Part shown: piece after piece, positions 57,675-64,000 of the stretch
Numbering within the stretch: position 1 is the stretch's first letter
How the letters are laid out: every line of letters starts with the position of its first letter
Source: Streptomyces iakyrus
Lineage (GTDB): Bacteria > Actinomycetota > Actinomycetes > Streptomycetales > Streptomycetaceae
Length of the DNA: 64,000 nucleotides
NCBI RefSeq assembly: GCF_000717055.1
Contig: NZ_JNXI01000004.1
Coordinates: forward strand, 496,001 to 560,000
Direction: 5' to 3'
Program-made: the position numbers and the translations under genes
Notes under the pieces: model-generated
Seen by the model: the letters and a program-made list of their open reading frames with translations, nothing else
What the model was told of the DNA's origin: nothing
Databases searched by the model: none

Positions 57675-58616
57675 CTATCTCGGTGCGACCGCGGCGATAC
57701 GGCCGGGCTGGGAAGCCGCCAGCTCCGCTCCGACGCGGGCCGCGGTCTCCCGCAGCCAGATGTGGGCCGCGTCGTGGGTGTGCACCGGGTGCCACCACAG
57801 TGCCTCCTGGAGAGGGACCGCACCGTAGGGCGGTTCCATGAGGCGTACGGCGGCCACCCCGCTCAGCAACTCGGCCAGGCGCTGCTGCACCAGGGCGATC
57901 CGGCGGGTTCCGGCGACCAGGAAAGGCAGCGCCTGGAAGCTGTCGGCGAAGATTTCCACACGGGGATCGACGCCGAGCATGCTCAACTGCCGTGCGGCCG
58001 GAGCGTCGTAGGCACGCTGGTAGACGACCCAGGGCAGCCGGGCCAGGTCGTCCATGGTCAGCTGGTCGCCGACCTCGTCATTGGCCTCGGCGACCAGGAA
58101 GGCCCAGCGGTCGGTGAACAGCTCGACAGCCGGGAAGCCGCTGATGATGCCGTGCGGCATCAGAAGAGCGTCGGCCGTGCTGAGCAGCGTTGCCGGGTCC
58201 TCAGTGACGTCGGTGGGCGTCTGCTGGAAGCGCAGTCGCACCCCTGGGGCCTCGGCGTGCACGGTCCGGGTGAGCTCGGCGCCGAACACGGTCAGGGCGT
58301 AGTCGGAGGTCAGCACGGTGAACTCGTGCTCCTCGCTGCCCGGGGCGAAGTCGGCCCTGCTGCTGAAGACCCGTTCGAGCAGGTCGCAGGCGGTCGAGGT
58401 GCGGTCCAGCAGGGCGAGGCCGAGCGCGGTCAGTTCGTAGTGTTTGCCGGCGCGGGAGAGCAGGTCGTCGTCGAAGTGGCGGCGCAGGCGGGCCAGGGCC
58501 GCGCTCATCGCCGGTTGACTGAGCCCGACGCGCTGCCCGGCGCGGGTGACGTTGCGTTCCTCCAGCAGGGCCCGCAGAGACAGGACGAGATTGAGATCGA
58601 GACCGGAGAGGGACAC
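57675..58616 (-). CDS. LysR-family regulator of the aromatic operon
   Basis: 313 residues. HTH DLNLVLSLRALLEERNVTRAGQRVGLSQPAMSAALARLRRHFDDDLL then a NodD/NahR/LinR-like effector domain (FTDRWAFLVAEANDEV, LPWVVYQRAYDA). It is divergent from the catabolic operon beginning 127 bp away. The pattern of divergent LysR plus operon is classic for aromatic degradation, where the inducer is a pathway intermediate. GTG 58616 follows GGAGGCGTC. Confidence 0.94.
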   Translation of the reverse strand: MSLSGLDLNLVLSLRALLEERNVTRAGQRVGLSQPAMSAALARLRRHFDDDLLSRAGKHYELTALGLALLDRTSTACDLLERVFSSRADFAPGSEEHEFTVLTSDYALTVFGAELTRTVHAEAPGVRLRFQQTPTDVTEDPATLLSTADALLMPHGIISGFPAVELFTDRWAFLVAEANDEVGDQLTMDDLARLPWVVYQRAYDAPAARQLSMLGVDPRVEIFADSFQALPFLVAGTRRIALVQQRLAELLSGVAAVRLMEPPYGAVPLQEALWWHPVHTHDAAHIWLRETAARVGAELAASQPGRIAAVAPR

Positions 58617-58678
58617 GACGCCTCCAGAACGAGGCCGCTCGCAGCGGCATTCACGCAGCGGATGATCAACATCTAAAG

Positions 58679-58695
58679 AATCTATTTCCCAGATT
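58679..58695. promoter_or_regulatory. LysR-type box AATCT-N7-AGATT
   Basis: Inverted repeat with T-N11-A-like layout in the LysR/FAH divergent region. A second repeat with the same AATCT/AGATT half-site follows at 58709. Confidence 0.6.
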
Positions 58696-58708
58696 AGAGG
58701 GGAGGGGT

Positions 58709-58731
58709 CAGATTGGTCCCACCGCAATCTG
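58709..58731. promoter_or_regulatory. Second LysR-type inverted repeat CAGATTG-N9-CAATCTG
   Basis: Perfect 7-9-7 inverted repeat. It reaches the GGAGG ribosome-binding site (58731-58735) of the FAH gene, which is unusual for an activator site and could serve repression. Confidence 0.6.
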
Positions 58732-58743
58732 GAGGACATTTCC

Positions 58744-59739
58744 GTGAAACCCGCAGCCGCTTCCACGTCCTTCTCCGGACCTTTCGCCCTTGGCTTCCTC
58801 TCCGCCCCTGACCAGGCCCCCTTCCCCGGTGTCCTGACCCCTGACGGGCGCGTGCTGGACCTGCGCCAGACCCTGGCCTGGGAGCCGCCCGATCTGCGCG
58901 CCGTCCTGGAGCGCTGGGAGGAGGCCCTCCCCGTCCTGCACACCCTCGTGCACGAAGAGGCCCTGGACTGGCGGCCGCTGGAGGGACTGCGGGTGCATGC
59001 GCCGGTCGAGCCCCGCCAGGTCTTCCAGTCCGGCGCCAACTACCGGCAGCACGTCATCGACCTGGAGGTCGCCCACCGCTCCTCCGACGACCCACGCACC
59101 GTGGAGGAGGCGCGCGCGGAGATCGCCGCGGTCATGGACCAGCGGGCGGCCGAGGACCTGCCGTACGTGTTCATCGGCCTGCCCGGTGCGATCACCGGCC
59201 CCTTCGACGACGTCGTCCTGCCCTCCTGGGCCGAACAGCCGGACTGGGAGCTGGAGCTGGCCGCCGTGATCGGCAAGCCCGCCCACCGGGTGACGGTCGA
59301 GGAGGCCCTGGAGTACGTCGCCGGCTACACGATCGCCAACGACCTCACCGACCGCGCCACCGTCTTCCGCCGGGACATGAAGGCCATCGGCACCGACTGG
59401 CTGCGCTGCAAGAACGCCCCCGGCTTCACCCCGCTCGGCCCGTGGATCGTGCCGGCCGGGTCGATCACGGACCCGGGTGACCTGCGGGTCACGCTGAAGC
59501 TCAACGGCGAGACCATGCAGGACGAGTCCACCAAGGACATGCTCTTCGGCATCGCCCGGCTGGTGTCGTACATCTCCCAGACCTCCCGGCTCCTGCCCGG
59601 TGACCTGGTGCTCACCGGCAGCCCGGCCGGCAACGGCATCCACTGGGGGCGGCTGCTGCGAGACGGCGACGTGATGGAGGGCTCCATCACCGGGCTGGGC
59701 GTGCAGCGCACCTGCTGTGTGGCGGAGAAGGTGTCATGA
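58744..59739 (+). CDS. Fumarylacetoacetate hydrolase-family protein
   Basis: 331 residues, FAH fold with the catalytic/metal core WELELAAVIGKPAHR and the GYTIANDLTDR segment, then KDMLFGIARLVSYISQ and GDLVLTGSPAG. The Glu/Glu/Asp metal ligands lie in the first motif and GYTI region. Such enzymes act on acylpyruvates or oxopent-4-enoate type ring-cleavage products (isomerase, decarboxylase or hydrolase). First gene of the catabolic operon; GTG 58744 with GGAGG 8 nt upstream. Overlaps the next gene by 4 bp. Confidence 0.93.
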   Translation: MKPAAASTSFSGPFALGFLSAPDQAPFPGVLTPDGRVLDLRQTLAWEPPDLRAVLERWEEALPVLHTLVHEEALDWRPLEGLRVHAPVEPRQVFQSGANYRQHVIDLEVAHRSSDDPRTVEEARAEIAAVMDQRAAEDLPYVFIGLPGAITGPFDDVVLPSWAEQPDWELELAAVIGKPAHRVTVEEALEYVAGYTIANDLTDRATVFRRDMKAIGTDWLRCKNAPGFTPLGPWIVPAGSITDPGDLRVTLKLNGETMQDESTKDMLFGIARLVSYISQTSRLLPGDLVLTGSPAGNGIHWGRLLRDGDVMEGSITGLGVQRTCCVAEKVS

Positions 59740-60701
59740 GTCCGGACCGCCATGACCCCGAGGGCGCGATCGCCGAGGCCGCCAAGGCCTACTCCAACTG
59801 GGGCCGTTGGGGCGAGGACGACGTGCTCGGCACGCTCAACTTCCTCGACGAGAACAAGCGCCGTGAGGGCGCCGAACTGGTCCGCCGGGGAGTCGGCTTC
59901 TCCCTCTCCCAGCGGTTCGACGTGAACGGCCCGCAGAAGGGCTGGCGCCGCCGCACCAACCCCGTGCACACCATGCTCGACACGGGCACGGACGCGGCGC
60001 TGGGCAACCAGGGCTTCCCGCACGGTCTCGGCGGTGCGGACGACGTGATCGCGATGCCCCTGCAGTGCTCCACCCAGTGGGACGGGCTCGGGCACATCTT
60101 CGACCACGGCAAGGCATGGAACGGTCGGGCGGCCGAGAAGGTCGTCACCTCCGACGGCGATCTGGTCACAGGCATCGAGCACATGGCGCCGCACGTCGCC
60201 GGGCGCGGAGTCCTCCTCGACGTCGGCCGGGTGATCGGCGGCGCATCCGGAGAACTGCCGGACGGTTTCGCGATCACCGAGGAGCACCTGACCGCGACGG
60301 CCGAGGCGCACGGCGTGGCCGTCGGCCGCGGAGACATCGTCGTCGTCAGGACCGGGCGGCTGTCGCGCGCCCGCCGTGAGGGGTGGGGCGACTACGCGGG
60401 CGGAGACTCTCCCGGTCTGTCCTTCACCACCGCCGACTGGCTGCACCGTACCGAGATCGCCGCCATCGCCACCGACACCTGGGGATTCGAGGTTCGGCCG
60501 AACGAGTTCGAGGGCGCCTTCCAGCCGCTGCACCAGGTCGCCATTCCCAACATGGGCCTGCTGATCGGCGAGATGTGGGACCCCGACACTCTCGCGGACG
60601 ACTGCGCTCGCGACGGCGTGTACGAGTTCTGGCTCACCGCCGCCCCGCTGCCCATCACCGGAGCCGTCGGTTCCCCCGTCAACCCCGTCGCCGTCAAGTG
60701 A
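59736..60701 (+). CDS. Cyclase-family metal-dependent hydrolase
   Basis: 321 residues, PF04199 (kynurenine formamidase / isatin hydrolase) family, long-type. The metal motif is QWDGLGHIFDHGKAWNG (H-x-G-T-H-x-D variant), GRGVLLDVGRVIG and the C-terminal SLFTTADWLH-like segment. Opens or closes amide/lactone rings. In this operon it probably hydrolyses an intermediate after ring cleavage. ATG 59736 overlaps the FAH stop codon (ATGA). Confidence 0.9.
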   Translation: MSPDRHDPEGAIAEAAKAYSNWGRWGEDDVLGTLNFLDENKRREGAELVRRGVGFSLSQRFDVNGPQKGWRRRTNPVHTMLDTGTDAALGNQGFPHGLGGADDVIAMPLQCSTQWDGLGHIFDHGKAWNGRAAEKVVTSDGDLVTGIEHMAPHVAGRGVLLDVGRVIGGASGELPDGFAITEEHLTATAEAHGVAVGRGDIVVVRTGRLSRARREGWGDYAGGDSPGLSFTTADWLHRTEIAAIATDTWGFEVRPNEFEGAFQPLHQVAIPNMGLLIGEMWDPDTLADDCARDGVYEFWLTAAPLPITGAVGSPVNPVAVK

Positions 60702-60724
60702 TCCGACCAACAAAGGAGTTGGCC

Positions 60725-61846
60725 ATGGAAAGAAAGCGGGTCCTGGTCATCGGAGGGGGCACCTCCGGCAACGTCATCACCGTGCTGCTGCGGCGGGCCG
60801 GCATCGACGTCGACCTCGCCGAGGTCAAGGAGGACTGGAACGTACGCGGCTCCGGCATCACCCTTCAGGGCAACGCCCTGCGCGTGCTGCGCGAGATCGG
60901 CGTCTGGGACGAGGTCAGCGAGAACGGCCACTGCTCCAACTCCCTGGGCCATACGGCGCCCGACGGCACCGTGCTGCGCGTCATCGAAACCGTTCGCACC
61001 GGCGGAGACGACCTCCCCGCCACCTTGGGCATGCAGCGACCCGTGCTCCAGCGCATCCTCGTCGAGGCCGTCCGCGCGTCCGGCGCGAACGTCCGGCTCG
61101 GCACCACCGCCGAAATCCTCACCCAGGACGAGGCGTCGGTGACCGTCCGCCTCAGTGACGGCACCGAGGGCCGCTACGACCTCGTCGTTGCCGCCGACGG
61201 CCTGCACTCCGCGACCCGCGCCGCCATCGGCATCGACGCCGAACCCGAACCGACCGGCATGGGCATTTGGCGTGTCCCGGCACCCCGTCCGGCCGGAGTG
61301 GACCGCAGCGTCCTCTCCCACGGAGGGCCCTGCTACATCGCCGGCTACACGCCCACAGGCAAGGACACGATCTACGCCTATCTGGTGGAGCCCAGCCGCG
61401 ACCGCGGCACGATCCCGGCCGAATCCTACGCGCAGGAGATGCGCCGCCTCTCCAAGAGCTACGGCGGTGCCTGGGACGAGATCCGCGACTCGATCACCGA
61501 CCCGGCGCAGGTGAACTACACCTGGTTCGAACGGATGCTGGTCGAGGGGGCCTGGCACCGGGGCAGGGTCGTCCTCGTCGGTGACGCAGCGCACTGCTGC
61601 CCGCCCACGGTGGCCCAGGGCGCGGCGATGGCGCTGGAGGACGCGTGGGTGCTGTCCCAGCTGCTGACCAGCGGATCCGCGTGGGGCGAGGAACTGCTCA
61701 GGCGCTACTACGAGCGGCGGATCGATCGGGTCCGGTCGGTCGTCGAAGCGTCCGTGCAGATCGGGCAGTGGCAACTCGACGGCGTGCCCGGTGATGTGCC
61801 CGGGCTGATGGAGGCCACCATGACCGGGCTCAAGGAGCTGCCGTGA
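60725..61846 (+). CDS. FAD-dependent monooxygenase (aromatic hydroxylase type)
   Basis: 373 residues. GxGxxG loop RVLVIGGGTSGNVITVLLRRAGIDVDLAE, DG motif DLVVAADGLHSATR, GD motif GRVVLVGDAAHCCPPTVAQGAAMALEDAWVLS. Single-component flavoprotein hydroxylase, similar to salicylate or 3-hydroxybenzoate types; it probably supplies the ring hydroxyl needed for extradiol cleavage. AAAGGAG lies 7 nt before the ATG. Its stop overlaps the start of the amidohydrolase gene. Confidence 0.92.
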   Translation: MERKRVLVIGGGTSGNVITVLLRRAGIDVDLAEVKEDWNVRGSGITLQGNALRVLREIGVWDEVSENGHCSNSLGHTAPDGTVLRVIETVRTGGDDLPATLGMQRPVLQRILVEAVRASGANVRLGTTAEILTQDEASVTVRLSDGTEGRYDLVVAADGLHSATRAAIGIDAEPEPTGMGIWRVPAPRPAGVDRSVLSHGGPCYIAGYTPTGKDTIYAYLVEPSRDRGTIPAESYAQEMRRLSKSYGGAWDEIRDSITDPAQVNYTWFERMLVEGAWHRGRVVLVGDAAHCCPPTVAQGAAMALEDAWVLSQLLTSGSAWGEELLRRYYERRIDRVRSVVEASVQIGQWQLDGVPGDVPGLMEATMTGLKELP

Positions 61847-62919
61847 CGGCCCTCCCTCCCTCGGAGTTCGCCGGGCGTTGGCCCCGGTCCGACCACCGCC
61901 CCTCGTCGAGCGCTGACGTGCGCCGCCCCCCGACCGTCGACGTACACGCGCACATCTTGATCCCCGACGTCGAGGCGCTGGTGTCGGAGCTGCCGGGACT
62001 GGCGGAGGTCCGGGCCCTCGACGCCCGGCGCAACGGGCCCGCCGCCCTCGCCGTCAACGGCCCCATGGTCCGCGAGCGCATCCCGAAGATGACCGACGTC
62101 ACGGTGCGGCTGGCCGCGATGGACGCGCAGGGCGTGGACGTCCAGCTGGTCAGCCCCTCCCCGTCGCACTACCACTACTGGGCTGACGAGGAGACGGCCG
62201 AGAAGGTCTACCGGCTCGCGGGCGAGGCGACGGCCGCGCACTGCGCACGGGCACCCGACCGGCTGCGGGGACTCGGTCTCGCCCCCCTCCAGCATCCGGA
62301 GCAGGCCGTGCGTGCCCTCGAACACGCCCTGGACCAGGGCCTTCTGGGTGTCGAGATTTCCAGTCACGCACCGGGCCGCGAGTTGTCCGACCCCGCGTAC
62401 GAACCCTTCTGGACCCGGGCCGAGGAGACGGGCGCGATCCTCTTCCTGCACCCCTTCGGCTGCACGCTCGACGAGCGACTCGACCAGTGGTACCTGTCCA
62501 ACACCGTCGGCCAGCCCACCGAGAACGCCGTCGCGCTGTCCCACCTGATCTTCTCCGGGGTGCTCGACCGGCACCCGGAGCTGAACGTGATCGCCGCGCA
62601 CGGGGGCGGCTATCTGCCCACCCACATCGGCCGCTCCGACCACGCCTGGTCGGCCCGCTCCGACGCGGCCGCGGGCTGCGCCCAGCTGCCCAGCAGCTAC
62701 CTCAAGCGCCTGTACTTCGACTCCCTCGTCCACGACCCGCACGTCTTGCGGGCGCTGATCGGCGCGGTCGGAGCCGACCGTGTGCTGCTCGGCTCCGACT
62801 TCCCCTTCGACATGGGCACCGAGGACCCCGTCGGCGCACTGCGCGCCGCACGCCTACCCGACGACGACTACCACGCCGTGCGCGGTGGCAACGCCGCCGC
62901 CCTCCTTCTGAAGGACTGA
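61843..62919 (+). CDS. ACMSD-like amidohydrolase (probable decarboxylase)
   Basis: 358 residues, TIM-barrel amidohydrolase of PF04909. The metal ligands match 2-amino-3-carboxymuconate-6-semialdehyde decarboxylase: His35 and His37 (DVHAHI), His203 (LHPFG), His253 (AHGGG) and Asp319 (GSDFP), all offset by about +25 as a set. The HAPGR region follows. Such enzymes decarboxylate muconate-semialdehydes or hydroxybenzoates (gamma-resorcylate type). Given the extradiol dioxygenase next door, decarboxylation of its product is a likely role. GTG start overlapping the previous stop. Confidence 0.9.
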   Translation: MTALPPSEFAGRWPRSDHRPSSSADVRRPPTVDVHAHILIPDVEALVSELPGLAEVRALDARRNGPAALAVNGPMVRERIPKMTDVTVRLAAMDAQGVDVQLVSPSPSHYHYWADEETAEKVYRLAGEATAAHCARAPDRLRGLGLAPLQHPEQAVRALEHALDQGLLGVEISSHAPGRELSDPAYEPFWTRAEETGAILFLHPFGCTLDERLDQWYLSNTVGQPTENAVALSHLIFSGVLDRHPELNVIAAHGGGYLPTHIGRSDHAWSARSDAAAGCAQLPSSYLKRLYFDSLVHDPHVLRALIGAVGADRVLLGSDFPFDMGTEDPVGALRAARLPDDDYHAVRGGNAAALLLKD

Positions 62920-62923
62920 CATC

Positions 62924-63856
62924 ATGCGCCTGCTCACGCATCTGCGTCACGTCGACCTCGCCGTGCCCGACTACGACAAGCAGCTCGACTTCTACGCCGG
63001 CGTCTGGGGCCTGACCAAGGTCGCCGAGGACTCCGGTATCTCCTTCCTCGCCGCCGAGGGCAGCCCCGAGCAGTACGTGGTGCGGCTGCGCGAGGCCGAG
63101 GAGAAGCGCCTCGACCTCGTCTCGTACGGCGCTGCGAGCACGGCGGACGTGGACACCCTCGCCGAGCAACTCCTCGCGGGCGGAGTGCAGTTGGTCTCCC
63201 AGCCGGGCAAGATCGACACACCCGGTGGCGGCTACGGCTTCCGCTTCTTCGACATCGACGGACGCACCATCGAAGTCTCTGCCGATGTGGACGTGCGGCA
63301 GCACCGCAAGATCGAGGAGAAGGAGGCCATCCCGGTCAAGCTGTCGCACGTCGTGCTGAACTCGCCGGACCTCGACAGGACCCGCGAGTGGTACGAAACC
63401 CACCTCGGCTTCCGCCACTCCGACACGCTCAGCTCGCCGTACGTCGGTGACGTCATGCACTTCATGCGGATCTCCAACCAGCACCACTCCATGGCCATCG
63501 CCAAGGGCCCACACACCTCCCTGCACCACGTCTCCTTCGAGATGCGCGGCCTGGACGAGTACATGCGCGGCTCCGGCCGCGTGATGCGGGCCGGCGTCCG
63601 CAAGATCTGGGGCCCCGGCCGGCACATGGCGGGCGACAACACCTTCACGTACTTCCTGGACCCGCACGGCAACACCGTCGAGTACACGACGGAGTTGGAG
63701 CATCTGGACGAGGACACCTGGCACCCCCACGTCTACGACTTCTCCCAGCCCGAGGTCACCGACCAGTGGGGCACGGCGAACCCGATGAACGAGCTGATCG
63801 CCAAGGAGTCGTTCAACGACGTCGACCGCGGCGTGTTCGTCGCCCCGCCGGTCTGA
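62924..63856 (+). CDS. Type I extradiol (VOC) ring-cleavage dioxygenase
   Basis: 310 residues, two-domain VOC enzyme. Metal ligands His142 (LSHVV), His202 (LHHVSFE) and Glu253 (TVEYT) and the catalytic acid-base residues His187/188 (NQHHSM), His234 and Tyr243 line up with the BphC/catechol 2,3-dioxygenase pattern; so the active site looks complete. It cleaves a catechol-type ring meta to the hydroxyls with Fe(II) and O2. ATG 62924 is 5 bp after the amidohydrolase stop (62919). Last full gene of the operon. Confidence 0.94.
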   Translation: MRLLTHLRHVDLAVPDYDKQLDFYAGVWGLTKVAEDSGISFLAAEGSPEQYVVRLREAEEKRLDLVSYGAASTADVDTLAEQLLAGGVQLVSQPGKIDTPGGGYGFRFFDIDGRTIEVSADVDVRQHRKIEEKEAIPVKLSHVVLNSPDLDRTREWYETHLGFRHSDTLSSPYVGDVMHFMRISNQHHSMAIAKGPHTSLHHVSFEMRGLDEYMRGSGRVMRAGVRKIWGPGRHMAGDNTFTYFLDPHGNTVEYTTELEHLDEDTWHPHVYDFSQPEVTDQWGTANPMNELIAKESFNDVDRGVFVAPPV

Positions 63857-63869
63857 TCCTCCTCGAACC

Positions 63870-63921
63870 CCGGGGACGCGGTGGCCCTGTCACCGCCCTG
63901 ACGCCCTTGCCGCGTCCCCGG
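63870..63921 (+). terminator. Long hairpin after dioxygenase gene
   Basis: CCGGGGACGCGG (63870-63881) pairs with CCGCGTCCCCGG (63910-63921), 12-bp perfect stem, 28-nt loop, 14 bp after the stop. Probable operon end or attenuator. Confidence 0.65.
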
Positions 63922-63962
63922 CTTCCACCGCTGTCGAACACCGTCGGAGCCTGGAGCCGTGC

Positions 63963-64000
63963 ATGCGTTTCGCCACCTATGAACACCGACACCAGCGCCG
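63963..64000 (+). CDS. Start of next gene, possible FAH-family protein (partial)
   Basis: ATG 63963 starts MRFATYEHRHQRR, running off the right edge after 12 complete codons. The opening MRxATYEH is typical of fumarylacetoacetate hydrolase proteins, so this may be a second FAH gene of the same pathway. GGAGCC lies about 10 nt upstream. Only the first residues can be seen, so the call is tentative. Confidence 0.4.
   Translation, partial: MRFATYEHRHQR

Noticed and set aside
54424..63856. Biosynthetic gene cluster in the final 9 kb
   Set aside because: The gene content (hydroxylase, extradiol dioxygenase, ACMSD-like decarboxylase, FAH) fits catabolism; no PKS, NRPS or other scaffold enzyme is present.
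1..64000. tRNA, rRNA and CRISPR
   Set aside because: Scanned for the T-loop GTTCGANNCC with surrounding cloverleaf, and for regular repeat-spacer arrays; nothing found.

Overview
The window is high-GC actinobacterial chromosome, almost certainly Streptomyces. Supporting signs are the strong third-position G/C bias, GTG starts, ATGA/GTGA translational coupling, many leaderless promoters (TANNNT box 6-7 nt before the start codon), a spore-associated-protein-A-like secreted protein, an ergothioneine operon, a group-2 sigma-70 factor, Ser/Thr kinases of the Pkn type and a SpoIIE/PAS phosphatase. I see no rRNA, tRNA or CRISPR array.

Layout. 1-4.9 kb: edge-truncated flavin monooxygenase, nucleotidyltransferase, zinc-free L32 paralogue behind a Zur-like palindrome, DUF485/acetate symporter pair, HAD phosphatase, dodecin. 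5-9.4 kb: egtA-egtB-egtC-egtD, each junction overlapping by 4 bp (no egtE here). 9.7-12.5 kb: macrodomain-like protein convergent with a PemK-type protein, then a decayed flotillin beside its intact NfeD-like partner. 12.5-18.7 kb: amidase, secreted GH43/AbfB enzyme, a MazF-like gene next to an IS701-like transposase stub, Tat-type FAD oxidoreductase, SapA-like protein. 19-22.5 kb: zinc-ribbon membrane protein, FHA protein and a Ser/Thr kinase fused to a lytic-transglycosylase-like domain. 22.5-35.2 kb: housekeeping and accessory genes (serine hydrolase, secreted protein, VOC protein, MFS, YbhB, sigma factor, CapA, archease, two DJ-1/PfpI proteins, hydrolase, phosphoribosyltransferase, TerC, CoA transferase).

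35.2-41 kb: remnant of an HTH regulator, SpoIIE-type phosphatase, and a kinase translationally coupled to a membrane protein, both with extracytoplasmic Ig-like tails. 41-53.3 kb: LysR, TetR/FMN-reductase pair with two palindromic operators, LacI, aldehyde dehydrogenase, thioredoxin, disulfide oxidoreductase, ABC-F remnant, peptide deformylase, PepSY protein, TPR protein, tandem MarR genes, pirin. 53.6-54.2 kb: a second, decayed copy of the MazF/IS701 cassette.

54.4-64 kb: an accessory aromatic catabolic island: TetR, EthD protein and MFS transporter on the minus strand, LysR divergent from an operon of FAH hydrolase, cyclase-family hydrolase, FAD monooxygenase, ACMSD-like amidohydrolase and type I extradiol dioxygenase. 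The last two keep every catalytic residue I could check. The natural reading is ring hydroxylation, extradiol cleavage, decarboxylation and hydrolysis of an unidentified aromatic, with LysR-box-like repeats in the divergent promoter.

The points most worth following are the kinase-transglycosylase fusion with its FHA partner, the coupled kinase/Ig-like pair, the aromatic operon, and the duplicated MazF-plus-transposase cassette.
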